A stretch of 64,000 nt of DNA, taken from positions 1 to 64,000 of the forward strand of contig NZ_BMOE01000014.1 of NCBI RefSeq assembly GCF_014646915.1, written 5' to 3'. This DNA comes from Deinococcus aquiradiocola. GTDB lineage: Bacteria; Deinococcota; Deinococci; Deinococcales; Deinococcaceae. Positions 1 through 13,078 of the stretch are shown here, one piece after another. Below the pieces are notes generated by a model. It did no database searches. It saw nothing but the letters and a program-made list of their open reading frames with translations, and had not been told where the DNA came from. Both the position numbers and the translations under genes were made by a program. Each line of letters opens with the position of its first letter. Within the stretch, counting starts at the first letter, position 1.

Positions 1-314
<314 letters not shown>

Positions 315-505
315 GATTCCCTCTCTCCAAGTGGTCTTGCGGGCGCATGCAGAGGTCCCCCTTTGATCGGGTTTCCGTTGCAGCAGTTTCCCGCCGACAT
401 TGGGTTTCTTCTCGCCTGGGCCGTGTCCGTCCTCGAGGCAACAATGCACTGTTCTCTCAGCTTGGCATGCAAAAGCCACGCCTTTGCTCAGCGCACCGAG
501 GGTAC
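315..505 (-). other. Long untranslated leader of tuf
   Basis: About 190 bases between the inferred tuf promoter and its ATG with no convincing gene. A 65-codon reading frame crosses it and runs into tuf in another frame; it has no family resemblance and is ignored. No riboswitch fold was recognised by eye. Confidence 0.45.
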
Positions 506-534
506 ATATTAGCCGAAAACGCCTCCCAGCGCAA
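506..534 (-). promoter_or_regulatory. tuf promoter (TTGCGC-17-TAATAT)
   Basis: On the minus strand the -35 box TTGCGC (529-534) and -10 box TAATAT (506-511) are exactly 17 bases apart. The same hexamers and spacing occur upstream of rpsL at 10254-10282. Seen directly; activity is inferred. Confidence 0.75.
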
Positions 535-592
535 GGCCCGGCCGCGCCGTGCCGGACAGCCCGGCCCCCGCTGGGCGCGGGCGGGCGTGAAC

Positions 593-631
593 CGGGCGGT
601 CCTGTCCCCCACGAGGGAACAGGACCGCCCG
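593..631 (-). terminator. Hairpin terminator after the DUF2167 gene
   Basis: The arms CGGGCGGTCCTGTCCC and GGGAACAGGACCGCCCG pair almost perfectly (one bulged base), 20 bases past the stop of the minus-strand gene. There is no clear T run. Confidence 0.6.
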
Positions 632-651
632 GGAGCGGACCGGTCGAAGGG

Positions 652-1624
652 TCAGGAAGGCAGGTCGCCGGGTTTACCGAGGTTGACCGGGGCGGCCACG
701 GTATGCCGCGTGTCCTGCAGGGCGACCTGGGTGGTGACCTGGGGCGGCGTGAGGTCCGGGGTGGGCACGCCACTCGCAGCGACGGGAGCAGGCGCCGTGC
801 CCAGCCTGGACTGCACGCTGCGCTTGATGCGAGACAGCAGGGCCAGGCCCGCCAGGATGAGGATCCAGCCCTTTTTGAGCAGGAACGGCAGCAGGGCCAG
901 CAGCCCGAGTTTCTTGGCGGCCACGCCGCCCGCCACCAGACCCGCGATCCCGTCTACCCTCGCTGTAGTCCTCGTAGCGGTGACCGGCCGTGAACGTCAC
1001 GTTCGGCAGCACCGACTGCATGACCTGCCGGATCTGCACGAGCTGCGAGGCCGCGCCGACCGCGTTCAGTTCGAGCACGTCGTCGCGGCTCAGCACGCGC
1101 ACCGCGTAATTCAGGGTATGGTCGCCCCTGCCCGCCGTACCGAAGGCGAGTTCCTTGGCCCAGATCATCTTGTGCTGCGCGGCGTCGTAGCTGGGCGGTT
1201 CGGCCCAGCCGACCAGCGTGATCGGCTCGTCCCCGGCCTTGACGCGCTCGGCGTTGCCTTCCTGCACGCGGTCCTGCATGCCGCGCAGCAGGTCGGCGTA
1301 GTCGGTGCGGGCGGCGTCGGCGTCGCTGACGTGCCCGTCGCGGTTCTCGGTCATGACGATCGCCCAGCTGTCCTGCGCGCCTGGGGTGGTCCCGCCCGGC
1401 ACGAGCAGGCCCAGCACGTCGTCGGCCGCCTCGGGCGGGTTCCCCCACTCGTCCACGATGACGGTGCGGGCGTCCGCAGCGTTCAGGTGGCGCAGGGTGG
1501 GCGTCGCCTGCACGGTCACCTTGCCGCCCAGCACGGGAATCGTGCCGGTCTGGCCGTGCAGGGTGGGTGTGGCGGCGAGCGCGGAGCCGGTCAGGAAGGC
1601 GCAGAGCAGCAGAACCTTTTTCAT
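652..1624 (-). pseudogene. DUF2167 membrane-anchored protein gene, broken by a frameshift
   Basis: The first frame (from ATG 1624) gives a signal peptide MKKVLLLCAFLTGSALA and a DUF2167-like body, with motifs such as VIVDEWGNPPEAADD, VGWAEPPSYDA and GHRYEDYSEG. Near 952-960 homology moves to another frame. That frame carries the expected C-terminal membrane part ([20 protein letters not shown], then a hydrophobic anchor) and ends at 652. Reading AGC GAG GGT A|GAC GGG, one extra base or two missing bases explain the break. The joined product would be about 323 residues, normal for DUF2167 (COG4714), a family of unknown function. A TATGGT box (1634-1639) sits 9 bases before the ATG. This could be a true frameshift or a sequencing error. 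Confidence 0.75.
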
Positions 1625-1633
1625 GAGATCTTC

Positions 1634-1639
1634 ACCATA
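1634..1639 (-). promoter_or_regulatory. -10 box 9 bases before the DUF2167 start
   Basis: TATGGT on the minus strand, nine bases from ATG 1624, the same spacing as ndk and the SDR gene. A leaderless start is inferred. Confidence 0.4.
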
Positions 1640-1725
1640 TCCTGGGAATTCTCATGGTGGGGCCACACCTGTCGTCCGTCCGGACATCGCGCCTCCTGCC
1701 GAAGACTGGCGCAATGAACAGGAAT

Positions 1726-1757
1726 CGGGCCAGCCTCCCGCGCGGGAGGCTGGCCCG
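1726..1757 (-). terminator. Perfect 15-bp palindrome ending the BMP protein gene
   Basis: The arms CGGGCCAGCCTCCCG and CGGGAGGCTGGCCCG pair without mismatch around a two-base loop, 17 bases downstream of the stop codon at 1775. Confidence 0.75.
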
Positions 1758-1774
1758 GAACCTGGAGGGGCGGG

Positions 1775-2971
1775 TTACTTCTTGGGTTCGTCGGCAACCG
1801 CGCCGACCACGCCGGGCGCGATCCAGCCCATGCTGTTCAGTTCGGCCACGCTGGCGACCTTCCCGGCAGGGACGCGCACGATGCCGTTGCGGTCCTTGAT
1901 GGGGCCCATGAAGGGATCGAAGGTGGGCTTGGGGCTCTTCATGTCGGCGGTGAGGGCCATCAGGCGGTCGTACACGCTGACCGTCTTGCCCGCGACCGTC
2001 ATCTTGGCGGCCTTGAGCTGCGGCACCCACTTGGGGTTCACGGCGACGCCCGCGTCCGCGCCGGACTCGACGGCGCCGGTGTTCATGAGGGACCAGTAGT
2101 CGACGTTCGCGAGGTTCTTGGCGGTGTACGTGCCGCTGTGGACCTTGGTGAGGAAGTCGATGTAGATCTTGTCCCAGTGCGCGATGTGGCCCGCCACGAC
2201 GTAGTCGGGGCTGAACTTGTACATGCTGTTGTAGTGGCTGAAGGTGGGAACCTTCCTGGCGGCGGCGGTCTGCACGCCGGTGGCGCTGTCCTCGGCGCTG
2301 CTGAGCACGTCGTCACCCTGCGAGAGGAGCGCTTCGCTGGCCTCGCGGGTCTTGGCGGGGTCGAACCAGCTGTTGAGCCACTTGACGTCCACGACGGCCT
2401 TGGGGTTGGCGGCCTTGACGCCGAGCGCGAAGGCGCTCAGGTGGCGTTTCAGTTCGGGGATGGGGAAGGTGCCGACGAAGCCGACCTTGCCGCTCTTGGT
2501 GAGGGCGCCCGCCACGAGGCCGTTGAGGTAGTAGATCTGGTAGAAGTCGGCCATGTACGTGGCCATGTTGGGGGCGCGCTTGTATCCGGCGGCGTGCGCG
2601 AAGATCACGTTCGGGTACTTCTTGGCGGCGGCGAGCGTGTCGTCCATGTAGCCGAAGGAGGTGGTGAAGATCACCTGGCACTTGTCGGCGACGAGGCGGT
2701 CGATGGCGGGAAGCGCCTGGCCTTCCTGGACGCTCTCGACGTACTTGGTTTCCAGCCAGGGGAGGGCCTTCTCGGCGGCCTGGCGGGCCTGGTCGTGCGC
2801 GTAGGTCCAGCCGATGTCGCCGCGCGGGCCGACGTACACGAAGCAGGCCTTGAGTTTGGCGCTGCCCGTCTGGGCCTGGGCGGGGTTGAGGGTGCTGGCG
2901 ACGGCGGCGACGCCCGCCCCGAGGGCCAGGGCGAGGGTCAGGGACTTCTTGCTGGGGGTGCTTGCCTTCAT
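1775..2971 (-). CDS. BMP-family nucleoside ABC transporter substrate-binding protein
   Basis: 398 residues. A Sec signal peptide (about residues 1-33, ending NPAQAQ) has no lipobox cysteine. The body matches the basic membrane protein/PnrA family (COG1744): KACFVYVGPRGDIGWTYAHD near the mature N-terminus, then GFVGTFPIPELKRHLSAFALG and an SWFDPAKTREASEAL stretch. Family members bind purine nucleosides or related ligands for import; the exact ligand is unknown here. ATG 2971 is chosen because AGGAGG precedes it by five bases; an in-frame ATG 48 bases upstream lacks this. It lies downstream of its permease and ATPase genes but is separated by about 140 bases, so it may be transcribed separately at a higher level. 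Confidence 0.9.
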   Translation of the reverse strand: MKASTPSKKSLTLALALGAGVAAVASTLNPAQAQTGSAKLKACFVYVGPRGDIGWTYAHDQARQAAEKALPWLETKYVESVQEGQALPAIDRLVADKCQVIFTTSFGYMDDTLAAAKKYPNVIFAHAAGYKRAPNMATYMADFYQIYYLNGLVAGALTKSGKVGFVGTFPIPELKRHLSAFALGVKAANPKAVVDVKWLNSWFDPAKTREASEALLSQGDDVLSSAEDSATGVQTAAARKVPTFSHYNSMYKFSPDYVVAGHIAHWDKIYIDFLTKVHSGTYTAKNLANVDYWSLMNTGAVESGADAGVAVNPKWVPQLKAAKMTVAGKTVSVYDRLMALTADMKSPKPTFDPFMGPIKDRNGIVRVPAGKVASVAELNSMGWIAPGVVGAVADEPKK

Positions 2972-3013
2972 GGGGGCCTCCTGGGCGCGGGATGGGCGGA
3001 GTGTGAGTGTGTG

Positions 3014-3046
3014 CTTCACGCCGGGTGAAGCGGTGTGCAGATTGTA
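3014..3046 (-). promoter_or_regulatory. Possible promoter and inverted repeat before the BMP protein gene
   Basis: An AT-rich patch (about 3038-3085) contains TACAAT (3041-3046, minus strand), a possible -10 box without a good -35. Just downstream, CTTCAC-GCCGG-GTGAAG (3014-3030) is a perfect 6-bp inverted repeat in the leader and could be an operator. Confidence 0.35.
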
Positions 3047-3112
3047 GAGTATTTAGACGACGAAATGTTTAAAAATTTGTCCCGACCTGCACAAGACCCC
3101 CCGAAAACGTGC

Positions 3113-3982
3113 TCAGCGTTCGCCGCGCGTGTACGGCTGGCCCAGCGCCTCCGGGGCCGCCCCCTGCTGCCCGCGCAGGCCCGCGATGCCCAGCACCACG
3201 ATCACCAGCACGTACGGCATCGCCGAGAACACCTCGGTCGGCACCGGACTCTGCCCCTGCAGCCGGAACTGCAGGTAGTACAGCAGCCCGAAGAACACCG
3301 ACCCGAACACCGCCCGCAGCGGACTCCAGCCCACGAAGATGACGAGCGCCACCGCGATCCACCCCAGGCCCGCCGTCATGCCGTCCGTCCACGAGGGCCG
3401 GTACACCAGCGACAGGTACGCGCCCGCCAGTCCCGCCAGCGCGCCGCCCACCGCGACCGCCGCGTAGCGGACCAGACCCACGTTCAGGCCCAGCACGTCC
3501 GCTGCCGCCGGGTTCTCCCCCACCGACCGCAGGGTCAGGCCCACGCGCGTGAACTGCAGCACGCCGCCCAGCACGACCGCCAGCACGATCGCCCCCACCG
3601 TGAACGGCCACTGCGGCGGCTGGTTGAAGAGCGGAAAGCCCTCGAACTTCTTGCCGAGCAGCCCCGACAGCCCCAGGCCCAGCAGCGTCAGGCTCAGGCC
3701 CGACACGAACTGGTTGGCGCGCAACGTGATCGTCACGAAGGCGTGCAGCAGCGCCGCCACGGCCCCCACCAGCATCGCGGCCAGCACCGCCAGCCACAGG
3801 TTCCCGCCCATCCCGCCGCCGTACGCGACCGCGAATCCCGCCAGCGCCCCGAGCGCCATCATGCCCTCCACGCCCAGGTTCACCACGCCCGCCCGCTCGT
3901 TCACGATGGCGCCCAGGCTGGCGAGCAGCAGCGGCGTCCCGAACGCCAGCGCGCGCAGCAGCGCGTCCAGAATGTCGTTCAT
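3113..3982 (-). CDS. BMP-type ABC transporter permease, second subunit
   Basis: 289 residues, almost entirely hydrophobic, with roughly eight to nine predicted membrane segments. It matches the BPD_transp_2 family as found in NupQ/YufQ-like nucleoside permeases. The N-terminal GTPLLLASLGAIVNERAGVVNLGVEGMM stretch, with its INERAG...NLGxEG pattern, is typical. It begins 28 bases after the end of the other permease gene and is the last membrane component of the operon. It should form the channel with the 352-residue permease, powered by the double ATPase. Confidence 0.9.
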   Translation of the reverse strand: MNDILDALLRALAFGTPLLLASLGAIVNERAGVVNLGVEGMMALGALAGFAVAYGGGMGGNLWLAVLAAMLVGAVAALLHAFVTITLRANQFVSGLSLTLLGLGLSGLLGKKFEGFPLFNQPPQWPFTVGAIVLAVVLGGVLQFTRVGLTLRSVGENPAAADVLGLNVGLVRYAAVAVGGALAGLAGAYLSLVYRPSWTDGMTAGLGWIAVALVIFVGWSPLRAVFGSVFFGLLYYLQFRLQGQSPVPTEVFSAMPYVLVIVVLGIAGLRGQQGAAPEALGQPYTRGER

Positions 3983-4010
3983 ACCTTCTCCTCCAGGGTT
4001 CGCAACCGCA

Positions 4011-5069
4011 TCAGCGGCCCACCTTCAGGCGGTACCGGACGAACACTTCCGACGCGATCAGCGTGAACAGGATGATGCCCGAGAACACGTCCGTGATGCG
4101 GTACGGCATGTTCAGATCGATCTTCAGCACGTCGCCGCCCGCCAGGATCACGCCCATCAGCAGCGCCGTCACGATGCACAGCAGCGGGTTGCCGCGCGCG
4201 AGCCACGCCACGATGATCGCCGTGAACCCGTACCCGAGGCTGATCTGCGACGGTTCCAGCAGCTTGTGCTGAATGCCCGCCACCTCCCCCACCCCGGCGA
4301 GGCCCGCCATGCCGCCCGTCAGGAGCGCCACCAGCAGCGTCACGCGCCACGCACTGATGCCCGCGTACCGTGCCGCACCGGGATTCTCGCCCACCACGCG
4401 CAGCTCGAAGCCGCGCGTGCTGCGCGACAGCAGCAGCTGCAGGCCCGCCGCGAGCAGCACGCCCAGCACCAGCGTCGCGATGCCGACCTGCGTGCCGGGC
4501 AGCGTCGCGAGCTGCGCGGACGCCGGGAAGTCGTCGGTGTAGATGAAGCCCCGCACGTTCTGCCCCTTCCACGGCCCGGAGATCAGGTACACGACCAGTG
4601 ACGTCGCCACGTAGTTCAGCATCAGGGTGGACAGGATCTCGTTCACGCGCAGGCGCGAACGCAGCCACGCCGCGAGCAGCGCCCACAACGCCCCGCCCAC
4701 GAAACCCGCCACGAAGATCGCCGGGACCATCAGCGGAGCGGGCACCGGCACGAACAGCGCCACGCCGCCCGCGAACACCGCGCCGAGCAGGATCTGCCCC
4801 TCCGCGCCGATGTTGAAGAACTGCGCGCGGAACGCCAGCGTCAACCCCGCGCCCGTCAGCAGCAGCGGCGCGGCGCGGCGCAGCACCTCCGCGCGGCCCT
4901 GCGCGGACAGCAGCGTCCCGCTGAACATCGACCCGTACGCCTCCAGCGGCGACACGCCGTACAGCGCGAACACCGCGCCCGCGATCACGAGCGCCACCAC
5001 CAGCGCCGACAGCGACACCCACAGCGGCCGCCAGCGGCCCGGACTGGACAGCTGCACGAACCGCATCAC
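4011..5069 (-). CDS. BMP-type ABC transporter permease, first subunit
   Basis: 352 residues of the BPD_transp_2 family (NupP/YufP-like). About nine hydrophobic helices alternate with short loops. The family pattern is visible in GLTLAFRAQFFNIGAEGQIL and in the later loop GENPGAARYAGISAWRV. The start codons GTG 5069 and ATG 5066 are adjacent and overlap the TGA of the ATPase gene, so translation is probably coupled. It is the partner of the 289-residue permease in a nucleoside-type importer. Confidence 0.9.
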   Translation of the reverse strand: MMRFVQLSSPGRWRPLWVSLSALVVALVIAGAVFALYGVSPLEAYGSMFSGTLLSAQGRAEVLRRAAPLLLTGAGLTLAFRAQFFNIGAEGQILLGAVFAGGVALFVPVPAPLMVPAIFVAGFVGGALWALLAAWLRSRLRVNEILSTLMLNYVATSLVVYLISGPWKGQNVRGFIYTDDFPASAQLATLPGTQVGIATLVLGVLLAAGLQLLLSRSTRGFELRVVGENPGAARYAGISAWRVTLLVALLTGGMAGLAGVGEVAGIQHKLLEPSQISLGYGFTAIIVAWLARGNPLLCIVTALLMGVILAGGDVLKIDLNMPYRITDVFSGIILFTLIASEVFVRYRLKVGR

Positions 5070-6631
5070 AGCGCCACCCCGGACCCGGACGCGAGCCCGC
5101 CGCCCGCTCCGTGCGCCTCACCCGTCCCGCCGGTCATCAGCAGGCCCAGGCGTTCACGCGTGACGCTGCCCACCGGGAACGGCCCGAGCAGCTGCCCGTG
5201 GTACAGCACCGCGATCCGGTCCGACAGGCCCATCAGTTCCTCCAGGTCCTCCGACACGATCAGCACGCCCGCCCCCTCGTCCTGCGTCTTGGAGAGCAGC
5301 ACCGTGTGCACCTGATCCGTCGCGCCGATGTCGAGCCCGTACGTGGGATGCACCGCCAGGATCAGCTTCGGACTGCCCGCCAGCTCGCGCGCCAGGATCA
5401 CCTTCTGGATGTTCCCGCCCGACAGCAGCCGCGTGGCCGTGTGAATGCCCGGCGTGCTGATCGCGTACGCCTGCACCTCCCGCTGCGCCCAGCCGTCCAG
5501 CGCCTTCAGGTCACGCAGGCCCGCGCGGCTCAGTGGCGCCTGACCGTACTGCCGCAGGCTGAGGTTCTCCGCGACCGTCATGCTCGGCACCGTCCCCATG
5601 TGGATGCGGTCCTCGGGAATGTGCGCCACGCCCCGCGCGAACAGTTCGGCGGGCGTGCCGGTCAGGGCCTGCCCGTCCAGCTCCACGCGGCCCGCGTCGG
5701 GCATCAGCAGGCCCGACAGCACCTCCACCAGTTCCGTCTGCCCGTTCCCGGCGACGCCTGCCACGCCGATCACCTCGCCACGGTGCAGCGTGAACGTCAC
5801 GTCGTCCAGCGCCTTCAGGCCCCGGCTGCCGCGCGCCGACAGGCCGCTCACCTGCAGCAGCGGCCCGCCGGGACGCACGTCGCCGCGCTTGCGTTTGAAC
5901 ACCACGCTCTTGCCGACCATCATCTCCGCGAGCCCCTCACGGGTCGCGCCGACCGTGGACGCCTCGCCCACCACCCGGCCGCGCCGCAGCACCGTCACGC
6001 GGTCACACACGGCCAGCACCTCCTCCAGCTTGTGCGAGATGAAGATCAGGGACTTCCCGTCCGCGCGCAGTTCCCGCATCACGCGGAACAGCCCCTCGGC
6101 CTCCTGCGGCGTCAGCACGCTCGTCGGCTCGTCCAGGATCAGCACCTGCACGCCGCGCAGCAGGGAACGCAGGATCTCCACGCGCTGCTTCTCGCCGGGC
6201 GACAGGTCACGCACGCGCGCGTCCGGGTTCACCTGCAGCCCGTACCGGCCGCTCAGCTCCTGAATGCGCGCACGGATGCCGCGCGCCGGGAACAGCGCCG
6301 AGCCCGCCCCCAGCGCGAGGTTCTCCGCGACGGTGTGCCGCGACACCAGCATCGGGTGCTGCGGCACCAGCCCGATCCCCAGCCTCAGGGCGTGCGCGGG
6401 CGACGCGATCTGCACCGGACGGCCCGACAGCAGCAGCTGCCCCTCGTCCGGACGGTACAGGCCGTACATGATGGAAATCAGGGTGGACTTGCCCGCGCCG
6501 TTCTCGCCGAGCAGCGCCAGCACCTCCCCGGAACGCAGGCTGAGCGACACGTCGTCGTTCGCGGTCACGCCGGGGAAGCGTTTCGTGACGCCACGCAACT
6601 CCAGAACAGGGGGGCCAGAAGAATCAGTCAT
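5066..6631 (-). CDS. BMP-type ABC transporter ATPase with two nucleotide-binding domains
   Basis: 521 residues in the RbsA/NupO arrangement of two fused ABC domains. The first has Walker A GENGAGKST (42-50), signature LSPGEKQRV (about 142) and Walker B VLILDEPTSVL. The second has a degenerate P-loop GVAGNGQTEL, as is normal in this family, and signature LSGGNIQKV (about 403). In the second domain the Walker B glutamate is changed (LILAVHPTYGLD), a common feature of the second site. ATG 6631 follows GGAGG by three bases. It powers the two permeases encoded immediately downstream. Confidence 0.93.
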   Translation of the reverse strand: MTDSSGPPVLELRGVTKRFPGVTANDDVSLSLRSGEVLALLGENGAGKSTLISIMYGLYRPDEGQLLLSGRPVQIASPAHALRLGIGLVPQHPMLVSRHTVAENLALGAGSALFPARGIRARIQELSGRYGLQVNPDARVRDLSPGEKQRVEILRSLLRGVQVLILDEPTSVLTPQEAEGLFRVMRELRADGKSLIFISHKLEEVLAVCDRVTVLRRGRVVGEASTVGATREGLAEMMVGKSVVFKRKRGDVRPGGPLLQVSGLSARGSRGLKALDDVTFTLHRGEVIGVAGVAGNGQTELVEVLSGLLMPDAGRVELDGQALTGTPAELFARGVAHIPEDRIHMGTVPSMTVAENLSLRQYGQAPLSRAGLRDLKALDGWAQREVQAYAISTPGIHTATRLLSGGNIQKVILARELAGSPKLILAVHPTYGLDIGATDQVHTVLLSKTQDEGAGVLIVSEDLEELMGLSDRIAVLYHGQLLGPFPVGSVTRERLGLLMTGGTGEAHGAGGGLASGSGVAL

Positions 6632-6800
6632 GCGCCTCCAGAAGCAAAAAAGAAATCAAGCGCCGGCCCGGAGGTACGGGAACAGCCGCTTGCTGAGGAA
6701 ATGATGACACATCGCGCCGCACGGCGTCAGCGGCGCCCGCACGCCGACGCCCGCCGGTCTGGACAGGTTCTGCCCGCCCCGGCAACGGCACACAGAAGAA

Positions 6801-6834
6801 GGCGGGCGACCCCCCGTGAGGGGAGCCGCCCGCC
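6801..6834 (-). terminator. fusA terminator hairpin
   Basis: The arms GGCGGGCG...CCCCC and GGGG...CGCCCGCC form a strong GC stem 15 bases past the fusA stop. This separates the str operon from the transporter operon. Confidence 0.7.
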
Positions 6835-6849
6835 GACCCGGAACGGGTC

Positions 6850-8943
<2,094 letters not shown>

Positions 8944-9068
8944 GTCGTCTCCTTGGACGTTGGGGTCGCGCGCACGCTCCCGGACAGAAAACAGGACAGC
9001 GGCGCAACGACCCCTGTCCGTGTCGCCCTTCAGGTTCGCGGGGAACCTTCAGGGCTGTGTCAGAAGTC

Positions 9069-9539
<471 letters not shown>

Positions 9540-9679
9540 GTGTGCCTCTCGATCTCGCCCACCATGAATACCCAGGGCGAGAGAATCTTCTCGGGCGGCC
9601 CAGAGTGGGGTGCGCCCAATACTGCATCGGGTGAATGCTGCGTTGCTTGGAAGGGTGAATCAGTACATCGGCCTCACCT

Positions 9680-9697
9680 CCGGGGGGTTGCCCCCGG
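9680..9697 (-). terminator. Hairpin between rpsL and rpsG
   Basis: CCGGGGG and CCCCCGG form a short stem 15 bases after the rpsL stop. It could attenuate transcription into rpsG or stabilise the upstream message. Confidence 0.4.
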
Positions 9698-9711
9698 ACG
9701 GTTCGGGGGAG

Positions 9712-10119
<408 letters not shown>

Positions 10120-10253
10120 TGCGATCACTCCTTTGGTGCTGATAAATCACTGATGGATTGCCTCTGAGCGCGTGTGCAGCATGTCCACGCTGCCCCGAGG
10201 CGGAGCGAGAAACTGAGCGGCTGCAACCTTGCCGGGCAGTTTCCAACCCTGGC

Positions 10254-10282
10254 ATATTACCCGTTCGTGGGGGGCGGCGCAA
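10254..10282 (-). promoter_or_regulatory. str operon promoter before rpsL (TTGCGC-17-TAATAT)
   Basis: The minus strand shows TTGCGC (10277-10282), 17 bases, then TAATAT (10254-10259), about 135 bases before the rpsL start. The hexamers and spacing are identical to the tuf promoter. Confidence 0.75.
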
Positions 10283-10348
10283 GGAGCGCAGGGCACACTC
10301 GGGCCTGTCTCCACAGTTGCCCTGCGCGGCCCGGCGGCAGCTGCCATC

Positions 10349-10732
10349 ATGCAGGGGATGCGGCACGACCCGGCGACCCCGCTGCACGCCCTGCTGGTGG
10401 GCGCGGCCCTGCTGTGCGGCGGCTGGGCGCTGTGGCCCGCGCTGTTCCCTGCCGCGCGTGCGCCCACCGTGACGCACGAGCGGCGGGCCGCGCCGGGTCC
10501 GGCCGCCGCACGGGAGTACCCGGCGACGGCCAGCATCACGCCGCTGGTGTCGGGGCGGCTGAACCTGAACACCGCGACGCGCGAGCAGCTGGAGAGCCTC
10601 CCGAAGGTCGGTCCGGCGCTGGCAGAGCGCATCGTGGCGGGTCGGCCGTACCGGAGCCTCACGGACCTCGATGCCGTGAAGGGCGTCGGCGCGGCCCTGA
10701 TGAAGACCCTCACGCCGCTCGTGACGTTCTGA
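10349..10732 (+). CDS. comEA: ComEA family helix-hairpin-helix DNA-binding protein
   Basis: About 127 residues. One membrane segment ([21 protein letters not shown]) is followed by a linker and a C-terminal ComEA-type HhH pair: [25 protein letters not shown] and the second hairpin [13 protein letters not shown]. ComEA binds incoming double-stranded DNA at the cell surface during natural transformation. The stop codon overlaps the comEC start (TGATG), so the pair is translationally coupled. The exact start is uncertain: ATG 10349 and ATG 10358 are both possible and neither has a strong ribosome binding site. Confidence 0.88.
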   Translation: MQGMRHDPATPLHALLVGAALLCGGWALWPALFPAARAPTVTHERRAAPGPAAAREYPATASITPLVSGRLNLNTATREQLESLPKVGPALAERIVAGRPYRSLTDLDAVKGVGAALMKTLTPLVTF

Positions 10733-12981
10733 TGGGCGAACACTCCGACCGGACCACCGTGACCGGCCGCCATTCCCCCTCCCCTGCCCCGGCGGGCACG
10801 GCCGCGCCTGTCACGCGCGCCGGGTGGCGGGACCGCATGCCCGCACCGCTCCCTCCGCTGCTCGGCCTGATGGCCGGCATCCTGCTGGCATCCGGGTCCG
10901 GGTGGGGCTGGCCGCTCGGCGCGCTCGGCCTGCTGCTCGGCGCGTCCCGCAGCGCGTGGCTGCTGCCGCTCGTGCTGCTGGCGGGCACGGTCGGCTTCGT
11001 GCGGGAGCAGGCGTGGGCGCGGCAGCCGGACCCGCTCGCCCCGTACGTGGGCGGCACGCTGACCGTGCGGGGCCACTGGGACGGTCAGTTCCTGAGCCTG
11101 CGCGAACCGCCCGCCCGGATCGCCCTCTCCCCGAAACCGCACGCGCCGCCCGGCGAACTCACGGTGCGCGGTACCCTCACCCGCCCGCCCGCGCGGCGCA
11201 TCCCGGGCGGCTTCGATTACGCGTTCTGGCTGCGCTCGCAGGGCGTGCAGGCCCTCCTGGCAGGCACGGCCGTGCAGAACAGCACAAAGGAACCCGGCTT
11301 CCGCTCGTGGTTCCGGCGGGGGCTGGCGTCCGGCCTGCCCCCACAGGAGGCGGCCCTGCTGACCGCCGTGGAACTCGGGGACCGCGGCGCCCTGGGCGAC
11401 CCGGCCGTGAACGCGTCCGGGGACGTGCAGGACGCCTTCACGCGCGCCGGGCTGGCGCACCTGATGGCGCTCAGCGGTCAGAACGTCGCGGTGCTCGTCG
11501 GGCTGCTCGGGCTGATCTTCGCGCGGACGCCGCTCGGCCAGGTCGGGAACGCCCGCTTCCCCGTCATGATGCTGCTCCTGCTGGGGTTCCTGTGGCTGGT
11601 CGGGCCGTCCCCCAGCATCGTGCGGGCCGTCAGCATGGGCGAACTGGCCCTGCTGGGCCTGTGGCTGGGACGCGGGCGGCTTGACGTGTACGGCGTGCTG
11701 ACCCTCACGGCGCTGGGTGGCCTGATTGCCCAGCCCGCGTGGCTGTTCGACGTGGGCTTCCAGCTCAGTTACCTCGCGGTGCTGGGCCTGACGCTCTCCG
11801 GCCGGGCCGCGGCGCGCCTCCCGGAACGCTGGCCGCAGTGGCTGCGCCTCGCCGTGGTCGCCACGCTGCTCGCGGAGACCTTCACGCTGCCGGTCGTGGC
11901 CGGGAACTTTCATCAGGTGCCGCTGGTGGGCCTGCCCGCCAACCTGCTCGCCGAGGCCGTCATGACGCCGCTCGTGCCGCTGGGCCTGCTGGCCGGGCTG
12001 CTCGGCCCGCTCGGCTGGCTCGTCAACAGCGTGAACGGCCTGCTGCTGGACGCGCTGCTGTGGACCGCCCGGACCTTCGGCGCGGCGCCCACCGTGGCGT
12101 GGGGCAGCGTCAGTCCCGCCGGGTACGCCGCGTACGCGGTGTTCGCCGTGACGCTCGCGGCGTGGCTCACCGGCCGCGCGCGGGCGTGGGTGCTCGCGGC
12201 CGTGACGCTGCTGGGCGTGCTCTGCACCGCGCTGCCCGCCCGGCTCGTCCCGGCGCGCGAGGTGGTGTTCCTGGACGTCGGGCAGGGGGACAGCACCCTG
12301 ATCCGCGCGAACGGTCTGAACGTCCTCGTGGACGGCGGCGGCACACCCAGAGGCGACTACGACGTGGGGGCGGGAACGGTCGTGCCTGCCCTGCACGCGC
12401 TGGGCGTGCGCGCCCTGGACGTGGTGGTCGCCACGCACGCCGACGCCGATCACATCGAGGGTCTCGTCAGCGTGCTGGGCCTCGTGCCGGTGGGTGAACT
12501 GTGGATCGGGCAGCGCAGGACGGACGATCCGCTGCTGGCCGCCCTGCTGGACGCGGCGGCCGCGCGGCACGTGCCGGTGCGCGAGGTGCGGCGCGGCGAC
12601 CGGGTGCAGTCCGGGGACATCCGGCTGGACGTGCTGTGGCCGGTCGGTCCCCCGTGGAGCACCGCCGACAACGACAACAGCGTGGTGCTGGAACTCGTCA
12701 GCCCGCACTTCCGGACGGCCGTGCTGGGCGACCTGCCGGACCCGGCCGAGACGCTGCTGGGCGTGGGCCCGCTCGACCTGCTGAAGGTCGCGCACCATGG
12801 GAGCCGCTTCTCCAGTGGCGAGGCGTTCCTGCAGGAGACGCGGCCCGTGGACGCCGTGATCAGCGTGGGCCGCAACACGTACGGTCATCCGAACGCGGAC
12901 CTGCTCGCGCGGCTGCAGGCGCGCGGCGTGCACGTGTGGCGCACCGACGAGGTCGGCACGGTCCGCTGGCCCATCCCCTGA
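10732..12981 (+). CDS. comEC: ComEC/Rec2 DNA uptake channel protein
   Basis: 749 residues. An N-terminal DUF4131-like part has membrane helices and a soluble OB-like portion. The central Competence domain carries the hallmark [13 protein letters not shown] (about 240-252) and many helices. The C-terminal beta-lactamase-like domain has [12 protein letters not shown] and the metal motif HADADH (about 569-574). ComEC passes single-stranded DNA across the inner membrane. ATG 10732 overlaps the comEA stop. The D-x-D metal site looks intact, so the nuclease-like domain may be active. Confidence 0.95.
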   Translation: MGEHSDRTTVTGRHSPSPAPAGTAAPVTRAGWRDRMPAPLPPLLGLMAGILLASGSGWGWPLGALGLLLGASRSAWLLPLVLLAGTVGFVREQAWARQPDPLAPYVGGTLTVRGHWDGQFLSLREPPARIALSPKPHAPPGELTVRGTLTRPPARRIPGGFDYAFWLRSQGVQALLAGTAVQNSTKEPGFRSWFRRGLASGLPPQEAALLTAVELGDRGALGDPAVNASGDVQDAFTRAGLAHLMALSGQNVAVLVGLLGLIFARTPLGQVGNARFPVMMLLLLGFLWLVGPSPSIVRAVSMGELALLGLWLGRGRLDVYGVLTLTALGGLIAQPAWLFDVGFQLSYLAVLGLTLSGRAAARLPERWPQWLRLAVVATLLAETFTLPVVAGNFHQVPLVGLPANLLAEAVMTPLVPLGLLAGLLGPLGWLVNSVNGLLLDALLWTARTFGAAPTVAWGSVSPAGYAAYAVFAVTLAAWLTGRARAWVLAAVTLLGVLCTALPARLVPAREVVFLDVGQGDSTLIRANGLNVLVDGGGTPRGDYDVGAGTVVPALHALGVRALDVVVATHADADHIEGLVSVLGLVPVGELWIGQRRTDDPLLAALLDAAAARHVPVREVRRGDRVQSGDIRLDVLWPVGPPWSTADNDNSVVLELVSPHFRTAVLGDLPDPAETLLGVGPLDLLKVAHHGSRFSSGEAFLQETRPVDAVISVGRNTYGHPNADLLARLQARGVHVWRTDEVGTVRWPIP

Positions 12982-12996
12982 CGCGCCTTCCGGAGC

Positions 12997-13016
12997 GAGC
13001 GGGGACGCCCCCGCTC
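12997..13016 (+). terminator. comEC terminator hairpin
   Basis: GAGCGGGG-ACGC-CCCCGCTC, a perfect 8-bp stem 15 bases after the comEC stop. Confidence 0.6.
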
Positions 13017-13078
13017 CCTGAAAGGTGGCAGCGGTCAGGCTGGAACCAACCCTCATGCAGTCCCGGATACTGGGAATC

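Noticed and set aside
10126..10128. GTG 10128 as the rpsL start
   Set aside because: It shares its G with the ribosome binding site and would add residues absent from S12 proteins; CTG 10119 fits better.
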